Source of the DNA: Variovorax sp. UMC13
GTDB taxonomy: Bacteria > Pseudomonadota > Gammaproteobacteria > Burkholderiales > Burkholderiaceae_C
NCBI RefSeq assembly: GCF_014170375.1
Contig: NZ_LZZW01000030.1
Coordinates: 1-64,000, forward strand
DNA: 64,000 nt
Direction: 5' to 3'
Position numbers and translations under genes: made by a program. Positions within the stretch are counted from its first letter, which is position 1; each line of letters begins with the position of its first letter. The notes under the pieces were generated by a model. That model did not search any database. It worked only from the letters and a program-made list of their open reading frames with translations, and was not told the origin of the DNA. Positions 7,543 through 15,247 of this stretch are shown piece by piece.

Positions 7543-9240
7543 TCAGGCCTGTTGCGCCTCGGCGTGGCTCACCGCGACGTGGGCGAAAGTGATGGCGGGG
7601 CCCAGCGTGATGCCGCCGCCCGGGTAGGCGCCGCGCATCATCGAGGCCAGCTCGTTGCCGCAGGCATAGAGGCCGGGGATGGGTGCGCCGGCAGCGTCGA
7701 CGACCCGCGCATGCGCGTCGGTCTGCAGCCCGATCGCGGTCCCCAGCGTGGCCGGCACGATGGGCAGCGCATAGAAGGGGCCGCGCGCGATCGGCGCCAG
7801 GTTGGGGTTGGGCTGCACCGCCGGGTCGCCCCAGGAATGGTTGTAGGCGGTGTCGCCCTTGCCGAAGTCGGTGTCGACGCCGGTCGCGCAGAAGGCGTTG
7901 TGGCGCCGCACCTCGTCCACCAGCCCCGCGGGGTCGAGGCCCGCGCGCGCCGCCAGTTCGGCCAGCGTGTCGGCACGCAGCAGGTAGCCGTCGCGCAGCA
8001 TGCGCGGCATCTGCACCAGATTCCAGGGCCAGGGCCGCACGGCCCCGAGGCCGCGCCGGTGCATGAAGTCGGCGTCGCAGACGAAGTAGAAGCGCTGCTG
8101 CCCCGCGCGCTGGCGTTCGAACAGCGCCAGCACGATGTCGTGGTACGAGTTCGACTCGTTGACGAAGCGTCGTCCCGTGCCGTCGACGGCGATCACGCCG
8201 GGCCGGCCGCGGTCGAGGTAGCCGTAGATGAACGTCTCGCGCCGCTGGCCACTCACCCGTTCCGAGGCCGGCGTCCAGAGGCCCGGCGAATGCAGCGCCG
8301 TGTCGACCTGAGCGCCGACCGCACGCGCGGCGCCGATGCCGTCGCCCGTGTTCGCGCCGAAGGCCATCGAATGCAAATGCGGGAAGCGCGGCGCCAGTTC
8401 GGCGCGCAGCGGCTGGCTGTGCGGGAAGCCGCCGGTGGCCAGCACCACGCCCAGGCGCGCATTCACGCGGCGCGGGCCGTCGGGCGTGTCGACCTCGGCC
8501 CCGGCCACGCGTCCGCCCTCTTCCACCAGCGACACCAGCGGCGACGACAGCCAGATCTGCGCCGGGGTGGTGCGCAGGTAGGCGAACATGCGCGCGACCA
8601 GCGCATTGCCGTTCGAAATGACGGTGCCGCGCGGGTAGCCGCGCAGGCGGTCGCCCGCGTGCCGCAGCACACGGCTGACCACGCGCGAGAACGCGGCGAA
8701 CGAGGCCAGGGGCCGCACGAACTTGGCCACGTCGTCGGGGCCGAGCATCATGCCGCCGAGCACCAGCAGGTTGCTGATCGGCGCCCGCACCTTCGCGAAA
8801 TCCGCACCGAGTTCGCGCCCGTCATAGGCGCGCGCCTGCAGCGAGCGGCCGCGCGCCACGGCACCGGGCGCCGCGCTGTGGTAGTCGGGCATGTCGATCA
8901 GGTCGAAGGGCACGCCGGCCTGTTCCAGCGCCTGCAGCGCCGGCACGCCGTGCGCCAGGTAGGCCGAGACCAGGTCGTCGCGGTAGAGCGCACCGGCCTC
9001 GCCCCGGAGGTAGGTGCGGACCGCCTCGGCCGAGTCCGCGACGCCGGCCTGGCGCGCCTGCGGGCTGCAGGGGATCCAGACCACGCCACCCGAGGTGGCC
9101 GTGGTGCCACCCAGCTGCGCGCTCTTCTCGCACAGCAGCACGCGCAGGCCGCGCTGCGCCGCGAAGACGGCCGTGGCCAGCCCCCCCGCGCCGGAACCGA
9201 ACACCAGCAGGTCGACCTGCACGGGCGCGTCCTGGCTCAT
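7543..9240 (-). CDS. FAD-dependent dehydrogenase of the KstD / fumarate-reductase flavoprotein family
   Basis: Encodes 565 residues. N-terminal dinucleotide fold VFGSGAGGLATA (residues 14-25), CEKSAQLGGTTATSGG, and C-terminal GNELASMMRGAYPGGGITLGPA, a hallmark of 3-ketosteroid-delta1-dehydrogenase relatives. Such enzymes remove hydrogens alpha,beta to a ketone in steroids or alicyclic ketones, or reduce such double bonds. With three SDRs and a SnoaL-like protein nearby, oxidation of an alicyclic or terpenoid compound is a fair inference, not proven. Start at 9240 has GGGAGG eight bases upstream. Confidence 0.9.
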   Translation of the reverse strand: MSQDAPVQVDLLVFGSGAGGLATAVFAAQRGLRVLLCEKSAQLGGTTATSGGVVWIPCSPQARQAGVADSAEAVRTYLRGEAGALYRDDLVSAYLAHGVPALQALEQAGVPFDLIDMPDYHSAAPGAVARGRSLQARAYDGRELGADFAKVRAPISNLLVLGGMMLGPDDVAKFVRPLASFAAFSRVVSRVLRHAGDRLRGYPRGTVISNGNALVARMFAYLRTTPAQIWLSSPLVSLVEEGGRVAGAEVDTPDGPRRVNARLGVVLATGGFPHSQPLRAELAPRFPHLHSMAFGANTGDGIGAARAVGAQVDTALHSPGLWTPASERVSGQRRETFIYGYLDRGRPGVIAVDGTGRRFVNESNSYHDIVLALFERQRAGQQRFYFVCDADFMHRRGLGAVRPWPWNLVQMPRMLRDGYLLRADTLAELAARAGLDPAGLVDEVRRHNAFCATGVDTDFGKGDTAYNHSWGDPAVQPNPNLAPIARGPFYALPIVPATLGTAIGLQTDAHARVVDAAGAPIPGLYACGNELASMMRGAYPGGGITLGPAITFAHVAVSHAEAQQA

Positions 9241-9333
9241 CGGGCGCCTCCCGCCGCTGTCCATTCAACGGACATTGCGGTGGTCGGCGGGGCGAACTGT
9301 TCGTAAATTCGCGCACCTACAAGGAAGACAAGC

Positions 9334-9603
9334 ATGATGGAAGTCAGCGACCACACAGCGGCGCCCCCTGCGGGCGCGCACAGCGGATTCATCGACAGCT
9401 CGCGGGAGCGACTGAAGACCGTCGCACCCCTGCTCTCGCCGAGAGAGGTGGAGGTGTGCATCCGGATCATGCTGGGTGTCACGTCCGAGGGCATCGGGAT
9501 CGATCTGGGAATTAGCCGAAACACAGTTCTTACCTATAGAAAACGGGCCTACGCGAGGCTCAACATCTCGTCCCAGAACCAGTTGTTCCGGTTGCTCATG
9601 TAA
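9334..9603 (+). CDS. Orphan LuxR-type helix-turn-helix protein
   Basis: Only 89 residues. Residues 30-89 are a stand-alone GerE/LuxR DNA-binding domain (LSPREVEVCIRIMLGVTSEGIGIDLGIS then RNTVLTYRKRAYARLNISSQNQL); there is no receiver or autoinducer domain. Lies divergently from the flavoprotein gene with 93 bases between, and upstream of an SDR gene. The 3' half is visibly less G+C-rich than its neighbours. May be a local regulator of this catabolic cluster. Confidence 0.85.
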   Translation: MMEVSDHTAAPPAGAHSGFIDSSRERLKTVAPLLSPREVEVCIRIMLGVTSEGIGIDLGISRNTVLTYRKRAYARLNISSQNQLFRLLM

Positions 9604-9639
9604 GTTGTCGACTCTAGGCAGCCAGGCAGCGTCCCGCCA

Positions 9640-9655
9640 TCACATGGCGATGTGA
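9640..9655. promoter_or_regulatory. Palindromic operator, site 1
   Basis: Perfect 6-4-6 inverted repeat TCACATGGCGATGTGA, 51 bases upstream of the SDR start at 9707. Nearly the same 16-mer occurs at 11603-11618 before the Bug receptor gene, pointing to one shared regulator. Confidence 0.6.
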
Positions 9656-9706
9656 CGCCCCACCGTCCGACTCACGCGTGCAGCGCATGCACCGATGGAA
9701 GAACCC

Positions 9707-10492
9707 ATGCCATTCCCCCACAAGGTCTGCGTCGTCACCGGCGCGGCCAGCGGCATCGGCCGCGAGATCGCCTGGGCCTTCGCGGCCGCCGGCGGCGACG
9801 TGCTCGCGGTCGACCGCGACCCGGTCCTGCTCGAGCAGCTGGCGGACGAGGCGGCAGGCGCCGCGCTGCGCATCCGCGGCGCGGTGTGCGACGTGGCCGA
9901 TGCGGCGCAGATCGCGCGCACCTGCGACGAGCTCATCGCGCGCGCCGGCCGCTGCGACGTGCTGGTCAACAACGCGGGCATCCTGCGGCGCGGCGCGCTG
10001 GAGGACCTGGACGATGCTCAGTGGGACCAGGTGCTGGACATCAACCTCGGCGGCGGCTTCCGCTTCGCGCGGCAGCTCGGGCGCCACATGATCGCGGAGC
10101 GCCGCGGCGCCATCGTCCACATTGCCTCCATCGCGGCCACGCAGGCGCACGGCGGATGCGGCGCCTATTCGGCGTCGAAGGCGGCGACGGTGGCGCTGTC
10201 CGCGCAGATGGCCGTGGAGTGGGGCCCGCACGGCGTGCGCTCCAACTGCATCAGCCCCGGCTTGATCGAGACCGCATTGAGCGCGCCCTTCTATGCGGTG
10301 CCCGGCGTGCGCGCGCAGCGCGAGCAACTGGTGCCGCTGCGCGCGATCGGCACGCCCCGCCACGTGGCCGACGCCGCCCTGTTCCTGGCGAGCGATGCGG
10401 CCGCCTACATCAGCGGCCACAACCTCGTGATCGACGGCGGCCTGTCGCATGCACTGATCGGGCAGGTGCCCCGGCCGCAGGCCGCCGCCTGA
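9707..10492 (+). CDS. Short-chain dehydrogenase/reductase (SDR)
   Basis: Encodes 261 residues, classical SDR. VTGAASGIGRE (TGxxxGIG cofactor motif, about residue 10), VNNAG, and the YSASK catalytic Tyr/Lys with the upstream Ser of IASIA. The DRD after the second strand suggests NAD rather than NADP. Substrate presumably an alcohol or ketone of the surrounding catabolic cluster. Start at 9707 (MPFPHK) preferred over the ATG four codons earlier. A 16-base palindrome lies upstream. Confidence 0.9.
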   Translation: MPFPHKVCVVTGAASGIGREIAWAFAAAGGDVLAVDRDPVLLEQLADEAAGAALRIRGAVCDVADAAQIARTCDELIARAGRCDVLVNNAGILRRGALEDLDDAQWDQVLDINLGGGFRFARQLGRHMIAERRGAIVHIASIAATQAHGGCGAYSASKAATVALSAQMAVEWGPHGVRSNCISPGLIETALSAPFYAVPGVRAQREQLVPLRAIGTPRHVADAALFLASDAAAYISGHNLVIDGGLSHALIGQVPRPQAAA

Positions 10493-10504
10493 GCCCAGCC
10501 CCCC

Positions 10505-10529
10505 AAAAAAAAGCGCCCTGGACGGGCGC
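10505..10529 (-). terminator. Rho-independent terminator of the Bug receptor gene
   Basis: On the minus strand, GCGCCC/GGGCGC stem (10513-10518 and 10524-10529) followed by eight T residues (plus-strand A-run 10505-10512), six bases after the stop codon. Good intrinsic terminator for the minus-strand gene. Confidence 0.85.
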
Positions 10530-10534
10530 CTTCC

Positions 10535-11521
10535 TCACTTCACCGAGATCTTGTTCTCGTTGATCACCTTTTGCATCTGCTGCGCCATGGTCAGCGCCTG
10601 CTCGCGCAAGCCGCTGCCGGGCAGGTAGGTGGCCACCACGCCGCGCGATTCGAAGTCCTTGCGCACCGACTCCAGCGTCAGCACCTTCTTGAACGCCGCG
10701 CTGAGCTTCTCGGCGATCGGCGCCGGCACGCCGGCGGGCGCGATGATGCCCACGTAGGGATCGAAGAAGTAGTTCGGCAGGCCGGCCTTGGCCATGGTCG
10801 GCAGTTCCGGCAGCACGCCCTTCAGGCCGTGGCCGGTCCAGGCGTAGGCCCGCAGCTGGCCGGACTTCACGAACTGCAGCGAGCCCGGCACGTCGGTCAG
10901 GATGAAGTCGATCTGCTTGGCCACCAGGGCCTGCACCGCGGGCGCCGTGCCGCCCGGGTAGGGAATCATGGTGGCGCTCACGCCCATCTGGTTCAGCATC
11001 ATCTGGGTGCCCAGGTGGGTCACCGAGCCCACGCCGAAAGAGCCGTAGTTGAGCTTGGTGCCGTCCGCACGCAGGCGCTCGGTGAACTCCTTGAGGTTGT
11101 TGGCCGGGAAGTCGCCGCGTGCCACCAGCACGTAGGGCGCGGTCATCATCGACGCGATGAAGGTGAAGTCCTGTTCCACCTTGTACGGCGCGTCGTACAG
11201 CAGGGGCACGATCGACAGGGCGTCGGCGCCGGCCGCCATGATGGTGTAGCCGTCCGGCTTGGAACTCAGCAGCGCGCGCGCCGCGATCAGGTTGTTGCCG
11301 CCCGGACGGTTCTCGATCACCACCGGTTGACCCAGCTCCTTGGCCAGTTCCTGGCCCACGATGCGGGCCGCCACGTCGGTGGCGCCGCCGGGCGCGAAGG
11401 GAATGATCACGCGCAGGGGCCGGTTCGGCCAGTCGTTGGGCTCGGCCGCGAACGCCGGGACGGCGATGGCGGAGGCCAGCAGGGCGGCGCACAGGGCGCG
11501 GCGGTGGAGGGTCTTTGTCAT
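10535..11521 (-). CDS. Bug/TctC-family periplasmic solute-binding protein
   Basis: Encodes 328 residues: Tat-less signal peptide ending AFA-AEP (about residue 25), then WPNRPLRVIIPFAPGGATD and VVIENRPGGNN, the two carboxylate-binding loops of tripartite tricarboxylate (TTT) receptors, with DxxPY-type DVPGSLQFVKSG later. No TctA/TctB membrane genes lie beside it, as usual for the many orphan Bug proteins of Bordetella and Variovorax. Likely captures an organic acid for the adjoining catabolic genes, or senses it. A palindromic operator lies 82 bases upstream. Confidence 0.93.
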   Translation of the reverse strand: MTKTLHRRALCAALLASAIAVPAFAAEPNDWPNRPLRVIIPFAPGGATDVAARIVGQELAKELGQPVVIENRPGGNNLIAARALLSSKPDGYTIMAAGADALSIVPLLYDAPYKVEQDFTFIASMMTAPYVLVARGDFPANNLKEFTERLRADGTKLNYGSFGVGSVTHLGTQMMLNQMGVSATMIPYPGGTAPAVQALVAKQIDFILTDVPGSLQFVKSGQLRAYAWTGHGLKGVLPELPTMAKAGLPNYFFDPYVGIIAPAGVPAPIAEKLSAAFKKVLTLESVRKDFESRGVVATYLPGSGLREQALTMAQQMQKVINENKISVK

Positions 11522-11602
11522 ATGTTTCTTCTCTGGTGAACGAACGGGACGCGCGCCGCATCCCGCTACCGCGACTGTAGGAACGAAGCGGCGCCAGCGC
11601 TG

Positions 11603-11618
11603 CCACATCGCGATGTGA
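11603..11618. promoter_or_regulatory. Palindromic operator, site 2
   Basis: CCACATCGCGATGTGA, in which CACATCGCGATGTG (11604-11617) is a perfect 14-base palindrome. It differs from site 1 at three positions only and sits upstream of the Bug receptor gene. Confidence 0.6.
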
Positions 11619-11638
11619 CAGCCGGCCCGCCGCCCGCC

Positions 11639-12454
11639 TTACTGCATGCGGACGCCGCCGTTGACGTCCAGCGTGGCGCCGGTGACGAAGGCCGCGTCGA
11701 CGGAGGCGAGATAGGACGCGGCCGCCGCGATCTCGTGCGGCAGGCCGACGCGGCCCAGGGGCAGCATCGCCATCGCGTCGTAGGCGGTGCCGGCAGTCTG
11801 GGCGTCGGCCGCCTTGCGCGAGGACCGCATCATGGGCGTCTCGACCGGCCCGGGCGCGATCGCGTTCACCGTGATGCCCTGCGCCGCGAGCTCGCGCGCG
11901 ACGACGCGGGTCAGGCCCAGCACCGCGGCCTTGGAGCTCACGTAGGGCGAGCGGCTCTGGTAGCCACCCAGCTGCCCTGCCGAGGACGAGACGGTGATCA
12001 CCCGGCCGTGCGGCACCGCCTGCCGCGCACGCCAGCGCGCGAACTCGCGCACGCACAGGAAGCAGCCCGTGACATTGACGGCGAGCGTGAAGTTCCAGGT
12101 GTCGAGCGTGGTGTCGACCAGCGCCGGCTGCCGGCCGCCGGGCCCGTTGCCGACCACGCCGGCGAAGGTGGCGAGCACCGCGATCGGGCCGAGCCCGGTC
12201 TCGATCGTCTCGAAGGCCTGCGCGACCGAGGCCTCGCTCGTCACGTCCAGCGCGATGCCGCGGTGGCCGGTGCCCGGCAGGGCCGCGGCGATGCGTTCGG
12301 CCTGCGCCGCATCCATGTCGGCCACCACCACGCGCAGGCCATCCTCCGCGAAGCGCTGCGCCACCGCGTGGCCGAGCGCGCCGGCACCGCCGGTGATCAA
12401 CGCCACGCGGGGCGCGGCGACAGGAGAAGCGTTGGAGGATGGAGCAGAGGACAT
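11639..12454 (-). CDS. Short-chain dehydrogenase/reductase (SDR)
   Basis: Encodes 271 residues from the ATG at 12454 (an ATG at 12514 would add 20 residues and cover a putative operator). ITGGAGALGHA cofactor loop, ADMD acidic residue favouring NAD, YVSSK catalytic motif, and C-terminal FVTGATLDVNGG. The usual NNAG motif is replaced by ATFAGVVG, which may affect structure around the active site. Lies head to head with the SnoaL-like gene and tail to head with the Bug gene. Confidence 0.87.
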   Translation of the reverse strand: MSSAPSSNASPVAAPRVALITGGAGALGHAVAQRFAEDGLRVVVADMDAAQAERIAAALPGTGHRGIALDVTSEASVAQAFETIETGLGPIAVLATFAGVVGNGPGGRQPALVDTTLDTWNFTLAVNVTGCFLCVREFARWRARQAVPHGRVITVSSSAGQLGGYQSRSPYVSSKAAVLGLTRVVARELAAQGITVNAIAPGPVETPMMRSSRKAADAQTAGTAYDAMAMLPLGRVGLPHEIAAAASYLASVDAAFVTGATLDVNGGVRMQ

Positions 12455-12508
12455 GGCAGGCCGTTCGATGGGGCCCGAAAGTCTAGACCGCGCGTCCGCG
12501 CCCGTCTG

Positions 12509-12524
12509 CCCCATGCGGATGTGA
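12509..12524. promoter_or_regulatory. Degenerate palindromic operator, site 3
   Basis: CCCCATGCGGATGTGA keeps the right half-site ATGTGA of sites 1 and 2 and part of the left one. It lies between two divergent genes. Weaker than the other two sites. Confidence 0.35.
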
Positions 12525-12582
12525 CGGGTCCGCAGCCTCTGGAAGCGCCTTGCGGAGGCCCTCGGCCGCTAAAGTTTCGGCC

Positions 12583-12612
12583 ATGAAAAATCCTGCAATG
12601 GGCGCGACGTGA
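12583..12612 (+). CDS. Putative leader peptide of nine residues
   Basis: ATG at 12583 begins the mini-ORF MKNPAMGAT, whose TGA (12610-12612) overlaps the GTG start of the next gene as GTGA. A TAAAGT box at 12570-12575 places the likely transcription start on or next to this ATG. Could serve to load ribosomes on an otherwise SD-poor start. Speculative. Confidence 0.35.
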   Translation: MKNPAMGAT

Positions 12613-13076
12613 GCGCCGTCGGAGTGAACGAAGTCCCGGACCTGGTGGCCGTCCAGGTGATGCGGCTCTATGCGCGCCAATCGCGCCTGATCGACAGCGG
12701 CGATGCCGCGGCGTGGGCCGCGACCTTCACCGCCGACGGCGTGTTCGCCTCGCCGTCCTACCCCGAGCCCGCGACGGGCACGCACCAACTGCGCGCCTTC
12801 GCCGAGCGCTTCGCCGCGGGCAATGCCTCGGGCACCGTGAGCCGGCATGTGATCACCAACGTGGATGTGCTGCCCGGCGCGGACGAAGACCGGCTCGTGG
12901 TCCACGCCTACCTGCAGATCGTGGCCACGCCGCGCGGCGAGTTCAGCCGCCTCGTGCGCCTGACCACCATCACCGACCAGCTGCTGCGCCGCGACGGCGC
13001 CTGGCGCGTCGCCCACCGCCAAGTGCTGCGCGACGATGCCGAACCGACCCGCACACCCAGCGAAAGCAAGGCATGA
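12609..13076 (+). CDS. SnoaL-like / NTF2-fold protein
   Basis: Encodes 155 residues with a GTG start. The cone-shaped NTF2-like fold is suggested by the pattern VMRLYARQSRLIDSGDAAAWAATFTADGVF, GTHQLRAFAERF, and the terminal GAWRVAHRQVLRDDA. Members include polyketide cyclases, ketosteroid isomerase-like enzymes and ring-hydroxylating dioxygenase small subunits; the Asp of DSGDAAAW aligns with catalytic positions in several. Overlaps the following SDR by ATGA, so the two are made together. Precise reaction unknown. Confidence 0.82.
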   Translation: MSAVGVNEVPDLVAVQVMRLYARQSRLIDSGDAAAWAATFTADGVFASPSYPEPATGTHQLRAFAERFAAGNASGTVSRHVITNVDVLPGADEDRLVVHAYLQIVATPRGEFSRLVRLTTITDQLLRRDGAWRVAHRQVLRDDAEPTRTPSESKA

Positions 13077-13903
13077 GCGCCGTGGAAACAACCCCGAAGC
13101 ACCCCGGCCGCGTCGAGGGCCGACTGATGGCGGCGGAGCACCCGGACCTGCGCGGCAAGGTGGCCGTGGTGACCGGTGCCGGCCGCGGCATGGGCGCGCG
13201 CTTCGCCGCAGCCCTGGCGCGCCGCGGCGTGCAGGTGGTGGGCGCCGACATCGACGTCGCCGCGGTGGAAGAGGCGGCGAAGGCCATCGCCCTGGAGCAC
13301 CGCGAGGTCGCCGGCGCCGGCGAGGTCGTGGCCACCACGGTCGATGTGCGCAGCCGCGCGGCCCAGCAGGCGCTGGCCGACTTCGCCGTCGAGCGCTTCG
13401 GCCGGCTCGACCTGTGGATCAACAACGCGGGCATCTTCCCCGCCGCGCCGGCCGCCGAGATTCCCGTCTCGCAGATCCAGGCCACCCTGGCGATCAACGT
13501 CGAGGGCGTGCTCTACGGCGCGCAGGCCGCGGCGTCGGTCATGAAGCCGGGCGGCGCGATCCTCAACATGGCCAGCGTGGCCGCCTTCCGCGTGCGGCGG
13601 CTGCGGGCCGCGTACTGCGCCTCGAAGGCCGCGGTGGCGCACCTGACCGAATCGCTGGCGGTGGAGTTCGGCGACCTGGGGCTGCGCGTCAACGCGATCG
13701 CCCCGGGCCTCATCGACACCGAGATGACGCATTGGCTCCAGAACGATGCCGAGACGCTGGGCAGGACGCTGGACAACATCCCGCTGCACCGCATGGGCTC
13801 GCCCGAGGAAGTCGTCGGCCCGCTGCTCTTCCTGCTCTCGGACAGCGCGCGCTACGTGACCGGCCACATCCTGACGGTGGACGGCGGCTCGCGGCACGTC
13901 TAG
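13073..13903 (+). CDS. Short-chain dehydrogenase/reductase (SDR)
   Basis: Encodes 276 residues with a hydrophilic N-terminal extension of about 25 residues before the Rossmann fold. VTGAGRGMGAR, INNAG, MASVA Ser and YCASK are the cofactor and catalytic motifs; GADID after the second strand favours NAD. Translationally coupled to the SnoaL-like gene. Third SDR of the cluster, which suggests successive oxidation of more than one hydroxyl or stereoisomer. Confidence 0.9.
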   Translation: MSAVETTPKHPGRVEGRLMAAEHPDLRGKVAVVTGAGRGMGARFAAALARRGVQVVGADIDVAAVEEAAKAIALEHREVAGAGEVVATTVDVRSRAAQQALADFAVERFGRLDLWINNAGIFPAAPAAEIPVSQIQATLAINVEGVLYGAQAAASVMKPGGAILNMASVAAFRVRRLRAAYCASKAAVAHLTESLAVEFGDLGLRVNAIAPGLIDTEMTHWLQNDAETLGRTLDNIPLHRMGSPEEVVGPLLFLLSDSARYVTGHILTVDGGSRHV

Positions 13904-13911
13904 GCCTGCGC

Positions 13912-13927
13912 GCGGGCTCCGGCCCGC
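13912..13927. terminator. Hairpin between convergent genes
   Basis: GCGGGC/GCCCGC stem with a TCCG loop lies between the SDR stop (13903) and the ychF stop (13938). No T-tract on either strand; a weak or factor-assisted terminator at best. Confidence 0.35.
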
Positions 13928-13937
13928 ACGCGGCCGC

Positions 13938-15029
13938 TCAGGAGCTGAACAGGAAGTTCATCACGTCGCCATCCTTGACGACGTAGTCCTTGCCTTCGGC
14001 GCGCATCTTGCCCGCGTCCTTGGCGCCCTGCTCGCCCTTGAAGGCGATGTAGTCGTCGAAGGCGATGGTCTGGGCGCGGATGTAGCCCTTCTCGAAGTCG
14101 CCGTGGATTACGCCGGCGGCCTGCGGGCCGGTGTCGCCGATGTGGATGGTCCAGGCGCGCACTTCCTTCACGCCGGCGGTGAAGTAGGTCTGCAGGCCCA
14201 GCAGCTTGTAGGCCGCGCGGATCAGGCGGTTCAGGCCCGGCTCGTCCTGGCCGATCTCGGCCAGGAACATGGTCTTGTCCTCGTCGTCCATCTCGGACAG
14301 CTCGGCTTCGATCTTGGCGCAGATGGCCACCACGGGCGCGTTCTGCTTGGCCGCGTACTCGCGCAGGCGGTCGAGGTAGGGGTTGTTCTCGAAGCCGGTC
14401 TCCGACACGTTGCCCACGAACATCGCGGGCTTGGCGGTGATCAGCGTGAAGCTCTTGACCAGCGGCTGCTCTTCCTTGCTGAACTCCAGCGCGCGCACCG
14501 GGATGTTCTCGTTGAGCGCCTTCTGGCAGCGCTCGAGCAGGCCCACCAGCTTCTGCGCATCCTTGTCGCCCGAGCGCGCGACCTTGGTGTGGCGGTGCAG
14601 CGCCTTCTCGACCGTGGCCAGGTCGGCCAGGCAGAGTTCGGTCTGGATCACCTCGATGTCGGAGATCGGGTCGACGCGGCCGGCCACGTGGATCACGTTG
14701 TCGTCGTCGAAGCAGCGCACAACGTTCACCGTGGCGTCGGTCTCGCGGATGTGCGCGAGGAACTTGTTGCCCAGGCCTTCGCCCGTGCTGGCGCCGGCCA
14801 CCAGGCCCGCGATGTCGACGAACTCGACGATCGCCGGGACGACGCGCTCGGGGCTCACGATCTGGCTGAGCTGGGCCAGCCGCGGATCGGGCACCTCGAC
14901 CACGCCGGTGTTGGGCTCGATCGTGCAGAAGGGGTAGTTCTCCGCAGCGATACCGGCCTTGGTCAACGCATTGAAAAGGGTGGATTTACCGACGTTGGGC
15001 AGGCCGACGATGCCGCATTGCAAACTCAT
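13938..15029 (-). CDS. ychF: Redox-regulated ribosome-binding ATPase YchF (Obg family)
   Basis: Encodes 363 residues, the same length as typical YchF. GLPNVGKST P-loop (residues 8-16), DIAGLVAGAS switch region, and NVSE in the position of the G4 NKxD motif, the change that makes YchF prefer ATP. The C-terminal TGS domain (KEVRAWTIHIGDTGPQAAGVIH) is present. Binds ribosomes and affects translation fidelity and oxidative-stress response in E. coli. Start at 15029 (MSLQCGIVG) matches the family. Confidence 0.97.
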   Translation of the reverse strand: MSLQCGIVGLPNVGKSTLFNALTKAGIAAENYPFCTIEPNTGVVEVPDPRLAQLSQIVSPERVVPAIVEFVDIAGLVAGASTGEGLGNKFLAHIRETDATVNVVRCFDDDNVIHVAGRVDPISDIEVIQTELCLADLATVEKALHRHTKVARSGDKDAQKLVGLLERCQKALNENIPVRALEFSKEEQPLVKSFTLITAKPAMFVGNVSETGFENNPYLDRLREYAAKQNAPVVAICAKIEAELSEMDDEDKTMFLAEIGQDEPGLNRLIRAAYKLLGLQTYFTAGVKEVRAWTIHIGDTGPQAAGVIHGDFEKGYIRAQTIAFDDYIAFKGEQGAKDAGKMRAEGKDYVVKDGDVMNFLFSS

Positions 15030-15154
15030 GGGAGGTCCTCTTGGGTAACCCACGATTTTAGGCGGTCCCGCGTGTCCCCCGGGTGGCACGCCCTTCGGCG
15101 CACCGCGCACAACCCTGCGGAACGCCTGCCGCGTAGGGGTTTGACCCGATTAGC

Positions 15155-15174
15155 AAACGTTTGCGCAAACGTTT
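15155..15174. promoter_or_regulatory. LacI/RbsR-type operator overlapping the rbs promoter
   Basis: AAACGTTTGCGCAAACGTTT is a perfect 20-base palindrome made of two AAACGTTT boxes whose CpG centres are 12 bases apart. CAAACGTTTG-like boxes are typical of ribose/galactose repressors of the LacI family. TTGCGC (15161-15166) and TAAGAT (15183-15188), 16 bases apart, form a plausible promoter that this site would block. The operon's own LacI protein is the obvious ligand. Confidence 0.8.
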
Positions 15175-15247
15175 CCGTCGACTAAGATCACGGCCCCGGC
15201 CAAGACCGGTGCCCCCTCGCCGCTCACCCAACCCTGGAGACATCACC

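Noticed and set aside
7543..9240. Naming the flavoprotein kstD
   Set aside because: Motifs are shared with other ketone dehydrogenases and fumarate-reductase-like enzymes, and no steroid genes are near.
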